The position numbers and the translations under genes were made by a program. From Streptomyces hawaiiensis (lineage in GTDB: Bacteria > Actinomycetota > Actinomycetes > Streptomycetales > Streptomycetaceae), in contig NZ_CP021978.1 in assembly GCF_004803895.1 (NCBI RefSeq), forward strand, positions 6,448,001-6,512,000: DNA of 64,000 nucleotides. Reading direction: 5' to 3'. How positions within the stretch are numbered: position 1 is the stretch's first letter; each line of letters starts with the position of its first letter. The notes under the pieces are model-generated. The model was not told the DNA's origin. It made no database searches and was given only the letters and a program-made list of their open reading frames with translations. Shown here one piece after another: positions 15,675 through 24,100 of the stretch.

Positions 15675-17081
15675 GTGCGCACTCGTCTGCTCCCGCTGCT
15701 CATCGTCCTGATGGCGGCCGTGCTCCTCGCGCTCGGCATCCCGCTCGCGGTCAGCCTCGCCGGCGCGCACCAGCAGAAGGTCGTGGTCGACCGGATCGAC
15801 GACACGGCGCGCTTCGCGGCCCTCGCGCAGTTCGTCACCGACTCGCCCGACGGGACCACCGGCGCGTTCGAGAACGAGCGGCTGGCCACCCTCAGCAGCG
15901 AGCTCCGCAGCTACTACGAGGTCTACGGCATCCGCGCCGGTGTCTTCTACCGCACGGGCAGTCCCATGGCCCACGCCCCGGAGGAGTGGTCCCTGCCCAA
16001 GGAGGGCGAGGTCCGGGACGCCTTCGCCGAGGCCAAGCTCAGCCGCCGCAGCCACGATCCGAAGCAGGTGTGGCCCTGGCAGCGCCGCAACCTCGTGGTG
16101 GCCTCGCCGGTCATCCGGGACGGCGACGTCGTCGCGGTCGTCGTCACCGACTCGCCGACCGGGCAGATGCGCTCGCGCACGCTGCACGGCTGGCTGGTCA
16201 TCGGCGCGGGTGAGTTCGCCGCGATGCTGCTGGCCGTCGGCGCCGCCCTGCGACTGACCGGCTGGGTGCTCAAGCCCGTACGGGTCCTGGACGCCACCAC
16301 CCACGACATCGCCACCGGGCGGCTCAAGTCCCGGGTCGCGGCCGCCGGCGGGCCGCCGGAACTCCAGCGCCTGGCCCGGTCGTTCAACGAGATGGCCGAC
16401 AACGTCGAGGACGTGCTGGAGCAGCAGCGCGCCTTCGTCGCCGACGCCTCGCACCAGCTGCGCAACCCCCTCGCGGCGCTGCTGCTGCGCATCGAGCTGC
16501 TCTCCTTCGAGCTGCCCGAGGGCAACAAGGAGATCGCCTCGGTCCAGGCCGAGGGCAAGCGTCTCGCGCAGGTCCTGGACGACCTGCTCGATCTGGCGCT
16601 GGCCGAGCACACCGAGGCGGATCTGAGGATCACCGACATCGGGGAGCTCGCCGCCGAACGCCTCGCGGCCTGGGCGCCGACCGCCGAGGCCAAGGGTGTG
16701 CGCCTGGTGGGGGACTGCCCGCCGACGACCGCGTGGGCCGACCCGGTCGCGCTGTCCAGCGCGCTGGACGCGGTCATCGACAACGCGGTGAAGTTCACGC
16801 CCGGGGACCAGACCGTCGAGGTGACCGTCTCCTCCTACGGCGACACCTCGACCGTCGTCGTGACCGACCATGGCCCCGGCCTCACCGACGAGGAGCTGGC
16901 CCGCGTCGGCGACCGCTTCTGGCGCAGCGGCCGGCATCAGAACATCAAGGGCTCGGGCCTCGGGCTGTCCATCTCGCGAGCGCTGCTCGCGGCGGGCGGC
17001 GGTTCGATCGCGTACGACCGTCACGAGCCGCACGGGCTGAAGGTGACGGTGGCGGTGCCGAGGTCGGCGCCTGCGGCGTGA
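15675..17081 (+). CDS. gluK: Sensor histidine kinase GluK
   Basis: A 468-residue membrane kinase. A first transmembrane helix (about residues 5-30) and a second (about 175-195) bracket an extracytoplasmic sensor domain of about 145 residues. A HAMP-like segment LKPVRVLDATTHDIATGRLKSRV follows, then the dimerisation helix with the phospho-acceptor His in FVADASHQLRNPLAALLLRIELLS, and the ATPase N-box DAVIDNAVKFTPG and G-box KGSGLGLSISRALL. The GTG start lies 9 bases after gluR, so they are cotranscribed. By neighbourhood it senses glutamate and phosphorylates GluR. Confidence 0.92.
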   Translation: MRTRLLPLLIVLMAAVLLALGIPLAVSLAGAHQQKVVVDRIDDTARFAALAQFVTDSPDGTTGAFENERLATLSSELRSYYEVYGIRAGVFYRTGSPMAHAPEEWSLPKEGEVRDAFAEAKLSRRSHDPKQVWPWQRRNLVVASPVIRDGDVVAVVVTDSPTGQMRSRTLHGWLVIGAGEFAAMLLAVGAALRLTGWVLKPVRVLDATTHDIATGRLKSRVAAAGGPPELQRLARSFNEMADNVEDVLEQQRAFVADASHQLRNPLAALLLRIELLSFELPEGNKEIASVQAEGKRLAQVLDDLLDLALAEHTEADLRITDIGELAAERLAAWAPTAEAKGVRLVGDCPPTTAWADPVALSSALDAVIDNAVKFTPGDQTVEVTVSSYGDTSTVVVTDHGPGLTDEELARVGDRFWRSGRHQNIKGSGLGLSISRALLAAGGGSIAYDRHEPHGLKVTVAVPRSAPAA

Positions 17082-17215
17082 CGGCCGGCGGCGGCAGACG
17101 GGTCGGGCGCCAAGGCACGACGGAGGGCGGCGGTTCGGCGGCTACGGCTTGATGGTGACAGCGGAGGCGCCGAGCGCGAGGGCCTGACGGAAGGCGACAG
17201 CGGCGGGCTCGGGCG

Positions 17216-18217
17216 CTACGGCTTGACCGACTGGTAGTAGCGCTGGGCGCCTACGTGCAGTTGCAGCGGGTCGGTGTAGATCGCCGTGCGGACGTCGACC
17301 AGTTGGGCGGAGTGGACGGTCGCGCCGATGAGGTCCCGGCTGTCGAGCACCGTACGGGTCAGCCACTCGGTGAGCCGGGGATCCATGTCGCTGCGGGTGA
17401 GCAGCACGTTGGACACCGCCAGGGTCGGCACCGGATGGCCGCGCTGGATGGTGGGGTAGGCCGACTCCGGCATCTTGGTGGCGCGGTAGTAGCGCGTGGC
17501 CCCGCCCTGGTCGTGCAGTTTGGCGACGAGGGTGGCGTCGATCGGCACGAAGCGGAAGGCCGACGCCGACTTCTTGGCCAGGCGGCTGAGACCGTCCGTG
17601 GGCAGCCCGCCCGACCAGAAGAACGCGTCGAGGCCGTGCCCCAGACGCTTGGGCCCGGTGTCGATGCCGTCCGAGGACGGCTTGATGTCCTTCTCCGGGT
17701 CGATGCCGGCCGCCTTGAGCACACCGTTGGCTATCAGCCGTACGCCGGAGTTCGGCAGCCCTATGGCCACGCGCTTGCCCCGCAGGTCGGCGACGGAGTG
17801 GATGTCCGAGTCGGGCGGTACGACGAGCTGGACGTAGTCGTCGTACAGGCGGGCGAGGCCCCGCAGCCGGTCGGCGCCCGGGCCGTTGTCGAGTTCGTAC
17901 GTGGCGGCCGCGTCGGCGGCGGCGATCGCGAAGTCGGCCTTGCCGGTCGCCACGTCGGCGACGTTCTCCTGTGAGCCGGCGCTGGTCAGCAGCCGCACCT
18001 TCAGGTCGGGCATGTCCTTGTCGATCTCGTTGCGCAGGAGTTCCCCGTACTCGTGGTAGACCCCCGCGCGGGTGCCGGTGCTGAACGTGATGGTCCCGCT
18101 CGGCGGCTCCTCGGCCCAGGGGCGCAGCCACCACAGCAGCAGGCCGAGGACCACGAGGGAGGCGGCGCCGCCCTGCAGGGCCCGGCGCCTGCCGATTCGG
18201 GGGAGCGTTCTGGACAT
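17216..18217 (-). CDS. TAXI family TRAP-type solute-binding protein
   Basis: A 333-residue extracytoplasmic binding protein. An Arg-rich N-terminus (MSRTLPRIGRRR) and one hydrophobic helix (about residues 18-32) suggest export or anchoring. The TAXI pattern then follows: ITFSTGTRAGVYHEYGELL, LLTSAGSQENVADVATGKADFAIAAADAA and LRGKRVAIGLPNSGVRLIANGVL. Some TAXI proteins bind glutamate or other carboxylates. No TRAP permease lies nearby, so it is an orphan receptor; its place beside gluK suggests a sensing role, but this is conjecture. Confidence 0.87.
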   Translation of the reverse strand: MSRTLPRIGRRRALQGGAASLVVLGLLLWWLRPWAEEPPSGTITFSTGTRAGVYHEYGELLRNEIDKDMPDLKVRLLTSAGSQENVADVATGKADFAIAAADAAATYELDNGPGADRLRGLARLYDDYVQLVVPPDSDIHSVADLRGKRVAIGLPNSGVRLIANGVLKAAGIDPEKDIKPSSDGIDTGPKRLGHGLDAFFWSGGLPTDGLSRLAKKSASAFRFVPIDATLVAKLHDQGGATRYYRATKMPESAYPTIQRGHPVPTLAVSNVLLTRSDMDPRLTEWLTRTVLDSRDLIGATVHSAQLVDVRTAIYTDPLQLHVGAQRYYQSVKP

Positions 18218-18284
18218 GCGGGCGATCCTGCCAGCCGGGGTGCCCCCCTGACCAGGGCAAGGGTCATAGGGCGAGGGCGGGGCC

Positions 18285-18307
18285 GGGTCAGTGGCCGCCG
18301 CTACAGT
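18285..18307 (+). promoter_or_regulatory. RecA-NDp/PafBC-like promoter of the MazG-like gene
   Basis: GGGTCAGTG (18285-18293), 8 bases, then TACAGT (18302-18307); the ATG follows after 7 bases, so the mRNA would be leaderless. Seven of nine positions of the 9-mer, the spacing and the -10 fit TTGTCRGTG-N8-TAnnnT. Confidence 0.5.
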
Positions 18308-18314
18308 CGCCTCC

Positions 18315-18721
18315 ATGAGCTCCTCGCCCGCTGACCTGGTCCGTGAATTCCACCGCGCTTTCGGCCTGGACGCCCGCAGTACGCCGACGGAGGTCTCCCC
18401 GGAACTCGCGGCCCATCGCGGCGAACTTCTCGCCGAGGAGGCCGCTGAGGTCGCCGAGGTGTCGGTGAGGGGCCCGCTCGACCGGCTCGCGCACGAACTG
18501 GCGGACGTGGTCTACGTCGCGTACGGCACCGCGCTCGTGCACGGCATCGACCTCGACGCGGTGCTCGCCGAGATCCACGCTCCAACATGACGAAGATCGG
18601 CCCCGACGGCTCGGTCTCCCGCCGGGAGGACGGCAAGGTCCTCAAAGGGGAGCACTACGAAGCGCCGGACGTGCAGGGGGTGCTGCGCAGGCAGGGGTGG
18701 GTGCCGGGCGGGGGCGCCTGA
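18315..18721 (+). pseudogene. MazG-like nucleotide pyrophosphohydrolase, split by a frameshift
   Basis: The first 91 residues (18315-18590) carry the MazG helices with metal-binding residues in ELLAEEAAEVAEV and LAHELADVVYVAYGTA. The frame then ends abruptly at EIHAPT-stop. In the next frame, TCC-AAC-ATG onward reads SNMTKIGPDGSVSRREDGKVLKGEHY..., the usual family C-terminus, to a stop at 18719-18721. One C missing near 18577-18580 (CAC-CGC expected) would restore EIHRSNMTKIG and a protein of about 135 residues. The break could be a real mutation or a sequencing error. Because the TGA overlaps an ATG (ATGA, 18587-18590), the tail could also be made by reinitiation. Confidence 0.75.
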
Positions 18722-18960
18722 CCCGGGGGTCAGCCGCCACCGGAACCCCGTAGCCGGTGGTGACACCGACGCTCCCGCTGTTGCGCTCCGGGCCCTTCGG
18801 ACCCGGGTCACCCGACCCACCCTCCTCAGTCGGCGACCGGTGCCTCGGCCGCCCGAAGCCTGACCCGGGGGTCACGCTCCGGGCCCTCCGGACCCGGGCC
18901 GCCCGGCCCACCCTCCTCAGCCGGTCAGTCGCCGACCGGCGCCTCGGCCTCGGCCGCCCG
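18718..18960. repeat. Imperfect duplication covering the 3' end of khtU
   Basis: A segment of about 72-85 bp beginning CGCTCCGGGCCC and containing GACCCACCCTCCTCAG occurs at 18784-18855 and 18875-18960. The second copy includes the last codons of khtU; the first still reads AEAPVAD-stop on the minus strand. The flanking CTGACCCGGGGGTCA also occurs twice (from 18718 and 18860). Confidence 0.75.
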
Positions 18961-20148
18961 GGGCGCGGGCGCGGGCTCGGGGCGGCTGGGCTCGCGGCGC
19001 CGGGCCCACCAGGTCGCCACCGGCTCGGTGTAGCGCGCGGTGAGCGGGCCCAGAACGACCAGGATCAGCACGTAGGCGGTAGCCAGGGGGCCGAGGGACG
19101 GTTCGACACCGGCCGCGACCGCGAGGCCCGCGATGACGATGGAGAACTCGCCTCGGGCCACCAGCGCGCCGCCCGCCCGCCAGCGGCCCTTGACGGAGAT
19201 CCCGGCCCGCCGGGCCGCCCAGTACCCGGTGGCGATCTTCGTCAGCGCGGTGACGACGGCCAGTCCGAGGGCGGGCAGCAGGACGGGCGGGATGCTCGAC
19301 GGGTCGGTGTGCAGCCCGAAGAAGACGAAGAAGACCGCCGCGAACAGGTCACGCAGGGGGCTCAGCAGGGTGTGCGCACCCTCCGCGACCTCCCCCGACA
19401 GCGCGATGCCCACCAGGAAGGCCCCCACTGCCGCCGACACCTGGAGCTGTTGCGCGACGCCCGCGACCAGGATCGTCAGGCCCAGCACGACCAGCAGCAG
19501 CTTCTCCGGGTCGTCGCTGGAGACGAACCGCGAGATGAGCCTGCCGTAGCGCAAGGCCAGGAACAGCACGAGCCCGGCCGCGCCCAGCGCGATCGCCAGG
19601 GTCACACTGCCGGCCATCAGCCCGGCTCCCGCCACCAGCGCCGTGACGATGGGCAGATACACCGCCATCGCCAGGTCCTCCAGCACCAGCACGCTGAGGA
19701 TCACCGGCGTCTCCCGGTTGCCGACCCGGCCCAGATCGCCCAGCACCTTCGCGATCACGCCGGACGACGAGATCCAGGTGACACCGGCCAGCACGACGGC
19801 GGCGACCGGACCCCAGCCGAGCAGCAGCGCCACGGCCGCTCCGGGCAGCGCGTTGAGGGCGCAGTCGACCAGACCGGACGGGTAGTGCGTCTTGAGGTTG
19901 GAGACCAGGTCGCTCGCCGTGTACTCAAGACCCAGCATCAACAGCAGCAGGATGACGCCGATCTCCGCGCCCGTGGCGACGAACTCCTCGCTCGCGCCCA
20001 GCGGCAGCAGACCGCCCTCACCGAAGGCCAGACCGGCCAGGAGGTACAGGGGTATCGGCGAGAGCCGGAAGCGGGCGGCGAACCGGCCGAGCAGGCCGAG
20101 GCCGAGAATGATGGAACCGAACTCGATGAGCAGAACCGCGGAGTGCAA
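18925..20148 (-). CDS. khtU: K+/H+ antiporter membrane subunit (CPA2 family, KhtU-like)
   Basis: A 407-residue antiporter with about 12 hydrophobic helices. The family core is evident: LYLLAGLAFGEGGLLPLG, the unwound-helix region GVTWISSSGVIAKVLGDLGR, and VLVLEDLAMAVYLPIVTAL, in which the LED acidic residue is the likely ion-binding site. The C-terminal tail is Arg/Pro/Ala-rich and lacks a TrkA-N domain. The gene just upstream encodes a KhtT-like regulatory subunit, so the pair is likely a K+ efflux system like KhtTU. Other monovalent cations are possible. Its 3' end lies inside a duplicated segment. Confidence 0.87.
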   Translation of the reverse strand: MHSAVLLIEFGSIILGLGLLGRFAARFRLSPIPLYLLAGLAFGEGGLLPLGASEEFVATGAEIGVILLLLMLGLEYTASDLVSNLKTHYPSGLVDCALNALPGAAVALLLGWGPVAAVVLAGVTWISSSGVIAKVLGDLGRVGNRETPVILSVLVLEDLAMAVYLPIVTALVAGAGLMAGSVTLAIALGAAGLVLFLALRYGRLISRFVSSDDPEKLLLVVLGLTILVAGVAQQLQVSAAVGAFLVGIALSGEVAEGAHTLLSPLRDLFAAVFFVFFGLHTDPSSIPPVLLPALGLAVVTALTKIATGYWAARRAGISVKGRWRAGGALVARGEFSIVIAGLAVAAGVEPSLGPLATAYVLILVVLGPLTARYTEPVATWWARRREPSRPEPAPAPRAAEAEAPVGD

Positions 20149-20152
20149 CGGC

Positions 20153-20638
20153 TCACTCCCGCCCGAGTATGGCCGCGGCCGCGTCTACGCCCTCACGGGT
20201 CCCGACGACGATCAGCGTGTCACCGCCGGCCAGCCGGAAGTCCGGCGTGGGCGACGGGATGGCTTCGGCCCGGCGCAGCACGGCCACCACCGACGCGCCC
20301 GTCTCCGTCCGCATCCGCATCTCGCCCAGCACCCGCCCGTTCCAGCGCGAGGTCGCGGCCACCTCGATCCGCTCGGCGACCAGCCCCAGATCCGTGGTGT
20401 ACAGCAGGCTCGGGCTGTGATGGGACGGCTTCAGCGCGTCGATCAGCGAGCCCGCCTCCGAGCTGGTCAGCTTCAGGGACTGGGCGCAGGAGTCGGGATC
20501 GTCGGACCGGTACACGTTCACCGTGCGCGTGCCGTCGCGGTGCGCCACCACCGACAGATGGCGGTGTTCCCGGGTCTCCAGGTCGTACTGGACCCCGATA
20601 CCCGGTAGCGGCGTCGCCCTCAGGCGCGGAGCTGACAC
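20153..20638 (-). CDS. khtT: Regulatory subunit of K+/H+ antiporter (RCK_C domain, KhtT-like)
   Basis: A 161-residue soluble protein. The C-terminal 75 residues are a TrkA-C/RCK_C domain: GLVAERIEVAATSRWNGRVLGEMRMRTETGASVVAVLR...LAGGDTLIVVGTREGVDAA. The N-terminal half starts LPGIGVQYDLETREHRHLSVVAHRDG, as in KhtT, which gates KhtU in response to pH and cyclic-di-AMP. The GTG at 20638 is chosen because AAGGGGAAG lies upstream. khtU starts 4 bases after its stop. Confidence 0.88.
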   Translation of the reverse strand: MSAPRLRATPLPGIGVQYDLETREHRHLSVVAHRDGTRTVNVYRSDDPDSCAQSLKLTSSEAGSLIDALKPSHHSPSLLYTTDLGLVAERIEVAATSRWNGRVLGEMRMRTETGASVVAVLRRAEAIPSPTPDFRLAGGDTLIVVGTREGVDAAAAILGRE

Positions 20639-20748
20639 GTTGCTTCCCCTTGTTCGTCTGATTTGTCGTACTTTCTCGGCCTGATGAGCGGTGTCGATCA
20701 TCGGACGGGTCAAGTCCGCATGCTCCCATCCGGCCGTACGGTGACGAC

Positions 20749-21810
20749 ATGGGTGTCGTGACGGATATACGCAGCGGCCGGTCGCCGGAGAGGGTGGAGA
20801 GGGCGGTGTACTGCGCGAAGGCGGGAAGGAGCGGATCCAGAAGCGTGTCGTTGTTCTGGCGGATCTTCTCGCTCAACGCCGCCGGCCTGGTCGTGGCCAC
20901 GGCGTTGCTGCTCGGCCCGGTCACCGTGTCCACCCCCGTCCTCCCGGGCGAGGCCCTCGTCCTGCTCGGCGGTCTGGTGCTGCTGCTCGCCGGCAACGCG
21001 CTCGTGCTGCGGTTCGGTCTGGTGCCCCTGCAGCGGCTGGACCGGGCCATGGCCACCGCGGACCTGCTGCGTCCGGGCTCCCGGCCGGTGGTCGCGGGAC
21101 CGGCGGAGGCGGCCGGGCTGATCACGACGTACAACACGATGCTCGACCGGCTGGAGGCCGAGCGGGCCACGGGCGCCGCCCGGGCGCTGTCCGCTCAGGA
21201 GGGGGAACGGCACCGGATCGCGCGGGAGCTGCACGACGAGGTCGGGCAGACCCTGACCGCAGTCCTCCTCCAGCTCAAGCGCGTCGCCGACCGGGCGCCC
21301 GAGGACCTTCGCGAGGAGGTGGGCCAGGCGCAGGAGGCGACCCGGGCCGGCCTGGACGAGATCCGCCGGATCGCCCGCCGGCTGCGCCCCGGGGTCCTGG
21401 AGGAACTCGGGCTGGCGAGCGCGCTGCGTTCGCTCGCCGGCGAGTTCGCGACCCACGGGCTGACCGTGCGCCACCACGTCACCGGCGAGCTCCCCGCCCT
21501 GACCCGGGAAGCGGAACTCGTCGTCTACCGGGTCGCCCAGGAGAGCCTGACCAACACCGCCCGGCACGCCGCAGCCGACCGCGCCGAACTCCGTCTCCGG
21601 CCGATCCCCGGCGGCGTCGAACTCCTCGTACGCGACAACGGCACGGGCCTGGGCGGCGCCCCCGAGGGCGCCGGCATCACGGGCATGCGTGAACGCGCCC
21701 TGCTGATCGATGCCGCTCTGGCCCTGGAACCGGCTCCGGGCGGTGGCACCGACGTACGGCTGCGCATACCGGTGGCCGTGCGCGTACCAGTGACTGAGGG
21801 ACCCCGCTGA
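20749..21810 (+). CDS. NarL-type sensor histidine kinase
   Basis: A 353-residue kinase. Two hydrophobic helices (about residues 40-60 and 65-85) are followed by a HAMP-like linker, the HisKA_3 phospho-acceptor motif ERHRIARELHDEVGQTLTAVLLQLK (about residues 155-178), and an HATPase domain with VAQESLTNTARHA and DNGTGLGGAPEGAGITGMRER. A TACGGT -10 ends 6 bases before the ATG at 20749, supporting a leaderless start; GTG 20845 is the alternative. Its stop overlaps the start of the response regulator (TGATG). The signal sensed is unknown. Confidence 0.9.
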   Translation: MGVVTDIRSGRSPERVERAVYCAKAGRSGSRSVSLFWRIFSLNAAGLVVATALLLGPVTVSTPVLPGEALVLLGGLVLLLAGNALVLRFGLVPLQRLDRAMATADLLRPGSRPVVAGPAEAAGLITTYNTMLDRLEAERATGAARALSAQEGERHRIARELHDEVGQTLTAVLLQLKRVADRAPEDLREEVGQAQEATRAGLDEIRRIARRLRPGVLEELGLASALRSLAGEFATHGLTVRHHVTGELPALTREAELVVYRVAQESLTNTARHAAADRAELRLRPIPGGVELLVRDNGTGLGGAPEGAGITGMRERALLIDAALALEPAPGGGTDVRLRIPVAVRVPVTEGPR

Positions 21811-22463
21811 TGTCCACGCCGATCCGCGTCCTGCTCGCCGACGACCACACTCTCGTGCGCCGGGGAGTGCGCCTCATCCTGGACGGCGAGCCCGACCTCA
21901 CGGTCGTGGCCGAGGCCGGGGACGGCGCCGAGGCCGTCGCCAGGGCCCGGGAAACCCCCGTCGACCTGGCTGTCCTGGACGTGGCCATGCCCCGGATGAC
22001 CGGCCTCCAGGCCGCCCGAGAGCTCTCCCGCCGACTGCCCGACCTGCACATCCTCATCCTGACCATGTACGACAACGAGGAGTACTTCTTCGAGGCGCTC
22101 AGGGCCGGAGCCAGCGGTTACGTCCTCAAGTCGGTCGCCGACCGCGACCTGGTCGAGGCCTGCCGGGCCGCCGTGCGCGACGAGCCGTTCATCTACCCGG
22201 GCGCCGAACGCGCCCTCGTCCGCTCCTACCTCGAGCGGCTGCACCGGGGCGACGGCCTGCCGGAGAGGGCCATCACCGAACGCGAGGAGGAGATCCTCAA
22301 GCTGGTCGCCGAGGGCCACACCTCGAAGGAGATCGGCGAACTCCTCTTCATCAGCGCCAAGACGGTCGAGCGCCACCGCGCCAACCTCCTCCAGAAACTC
22401 GGCATGCGCGACCGCCTGGAGCTGACCCGGTACGCGATCAGGGCCGGACTCATCGAACCCTGA
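21810..22463 (+). CDS. LuxR/NarL-family response regulator
   Basis: A 217-residue regulator. The receiver has IRVLLADDHTLVRRG at the N-terminus, the phospho-acceptor Asp in DLAVLDVAMPRMTG (about residue 55) and the Lys in GYVLKSVADRDL near residue 106. The C-terminal GerE helix-turn-helix is ITEREEEILKLVAEGHTSKEIGELLFISAKTVERHRANLLQKLGM. The ATG shares a base with the kinase stop codon, so the pair is translationally coupled. Targets are unknown; the divergent khtTU operon is a candidate. Confidence 0.92.
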   Translation: MSTPIRVLLADDHTLVRRGVRLILDGEPDLTVVAEAGDGAEAVARARETPVDLAVLDVAMPRMTGLQAARELSRRLPDLHILILTMYDNEEYFFEALRAGASGYVLKSVADRDLVEACRAAVRDEPFIYPGAERALVRSYLERLHRGDGLPERAITEREEEILKLVAEGHTSKEIGELLFISAKTVERHRANLLQKLGMRDRLELTRYAIRAGLIEP

Positions 22464-22477
22464 GCCCGGGGCGGAGG

Positions 22478-22486
22478 TTGTCCACA
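22478..22486 (+). promoter_or_regulatory. DnaA-box-like 9-mer upstream of miaB
   Basis: TTGTCCACA, the form of DnaA box common at Streptomyces origins, followed by GG as at the recA and recQ copies. It is a single site, about 40 bases before miaB. Confidence 0.35.
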
Positions 22487-22527
22487 GGCGGCCGAGCCAC
22501 TTTCGCCGACCGCCTACCCTTGTCCCC

Positions 22528-24042
22528 ATGAGCAGCATCGACCGGAGCCAGTCAGTGGGCGGCACGCGCACATACGAGGTACGCACCTACGGGTGCCAGA
22601 TGAACGTCCACGACTCCGAGCGATTGTCCGGACTGCTGGAGGACGCGGGCTACGTCCGTGCCCCCGAGGGCGCCGACGGGGCGGACGTCGTCGTCTTCAA
22701 CACCTGCGCCGTGCGGGAGAACGCCGACAACAAGCTGTACGGCAACCTAGGCCACCTCGCCCCGAAGAAGGCGAGCCGGCCCGGCATGCAGATCGCGGTC
22801 GGCGGCTGCCTCGCGCAGAAGGACCGCGACACCATCGTCAAGAGGGCGCCCTGGGTGGACGTCGTCTTCGGCACGCACAACATCGGCAAGCTGCCGGTCC
22901 TGCTGGAGCGCGCCCGCGTGCAGGAGGAGGCGCAGGTCGAGATCGCCGAGTCGCTGGAGGCGTTCCCCTCGACGCTGCCCACCCGCCGCGAGAGCGCCTA
23001 CGCGGCCTGGGTCTCCATCTCCGTCGGCTGCAACAACACCTGCACCTTCTGCATCGTCCCGGCCCTGCGCGGCAAGGAGAAGGACCGCCGTCCCGGCGAC
23101 ATCCTCGCCGAGATCGAGGCCCTGGTCGCCGAGGGCGTCTCCGAGATCACGCTGCTCGGGCAGAACGTCAACGCCTACGGCTCCGACATCGGCGACCGCG
23201 AGGCCTTCAGCAAACTGCTGCGCGCCTGCGGGAAGATCGACGGCCTGGAGCGAGTCCGCTTCACCTCCCCGCACCCGCGGGACTTCACCGACGACGTCAT
23301 CGCCGCCATGGCCGAGACGCCGAACGTGATGCCGCAGCTGCACATGCCGCTCCAGTCCGGCTCGGACCCGGTCCTGAAGGCGATGCGCCGCTCCTACCGC
23401 CAGGAGCGCTTCCTGGGGATCATCGAGAAGGTCCGCGCCGCCATCCCGCACGCCGCGATCAGCACGGACATCATCGTGGGCTTCCCCGGCGAGACCGAGG
23501 AGGACTTCGAGCAGACACTGCACGTGGTGCGCGAGGCACGCTTCGCCCAGGCCTTCACCTTCCAGTACTCCAAGCGCCCCGGTACCCCGGCCGCCGAGAT
23601 GGGCGGCCAGATCCCCAAGAAGGTCGTCCAGGAGCGCTACGAGCGGCTCGTCGCCCTCCAGGAGGAGATCTCCTGGGAGGAGAACAAGAAGCAGGTCGGC
23701 CGCACGCTGGAGCTGATGGTCGCCGAGGGCGAGGGCCGCAAGGACGACACCACCCACCGGCTGTCCGGCCGCGCCCCCGACAGCCGCCTCGTCCACTTCA
23801 CCAAGCCGGACCAGGAGGTCCGCCCCGGCGACGTGGTCACGGTCGAGATCACCTACGCCGCCCCGCACCACCTTCTCGCCGAGGGCCCCGTGCTGGACGT
23901 GCGCCGCACACGCGCGGGCGACGCCTGGCAGAAGCGGAACGCGGCCGAGAAGGCCAAGCCCGTCGGTGTGATGCTGGGCCTGCCGAAGATCGGCGCCCCT
24001 GAGCCGCTGCCGGCCGTGGCGAGCGGGTGCGGCTGCGACTGA
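22528..24042 (+). CDS. miaB: tRNA-2-methylthio-N6-dimethylallyladenosine synthase MiaB
   Basis: A 504-residue radical-SAM methylthiotransferase. The N-terminal UPF0004 domain supplies three cysteines (TYGCQMN, FNTCAVRE, VGGCLAQ); the radical-SAM CxxxCxxC is VGCNNTCTFCIVPALRGKEKDRRPGDI (about residue 170); a TRAM domain follows (GRTLELMVAEGEGRKDDTTHRLSGR). It methylthiolates i6A37 of tRNAs, the product of MiaA encoded 1.7 kb downstream. The C-terminus ends in an unusual SGCGCD. A TACCCT -10 ends 7 bases before the ATG, so the transcript is probably leaderless. Confidence 0.97.
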   Translation: MSSIDRSQSVGGTRTYEVRTYGCQMNVHDSERLSGLLEDAGYVRAPEGADGADVVVFNTCAVRENADNKLYGNLGHLAPKKASRPGMQIAVGGCLAQKDRDTIVKRAPWVDVVFGTHNIGKLPVLLERARVQEEAQVEIAESLEAFPSTLPTRRESAYAAWVSISVGCNNTCTFCIVPALRGKEKDRRPGDILAEIEALVAEGVSEITLLGQNVNAYGSDIGDREAFSKLLRACGKIDGLERVRFTSPHPRDFTDDVIAAMAETPNVMPQLHMPLQSGSDPVLKAMRRSYRQERFLGIIEKVRAAIPHAAISTDIIVGFPGETEEDFEQTLHVVREARFAQAFTFQYSKRPGTPAAEMGGQIPKKVVQERYERLVALQEEISWEENKKQVGRTLELMVAEGEGRKDDTTHRLSGRAPDSRLVHFTKPDQEVRPGDVVTVEITYAAPHHLLAEGPVLDVRRTRAGDAWQKRNAAEKAKPVGVMLGLPKIGAPEPLPAVASGCGCD

Positions 24043-24046
24043 GCCG

Positions 24047-24078
24047 GGCCGCTGCCGCCCTGTGCGGTGGCAGCGGCC
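24047..24078 (+). terminator. Terminator hairpin after miaB
   Basis: GGCCGCTGCC (24047-24056) pairs with GGCAGCGGCC (24069-24078), with an inner loop that can partly pair; it starts 5 bases after the miaB stop. Confidence 0.6.
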
Positions 24079-24100
24079 TCTGAGAGTTACCCTGCCGATC

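Noticed and set aside
14889..17033. A 714-codon frame antisense to gluR-gluK
   Set aside because: Same shadow pattern; gluR and gluK on the plus strand carry full sets of two-component motifs.
20680..20748. A regulated promoter for khtT on the minus strand (TTGACC near 20710)
   Set aside because: The -35 is good but no convincing -10 is found at proper spacing, so it is not listed.
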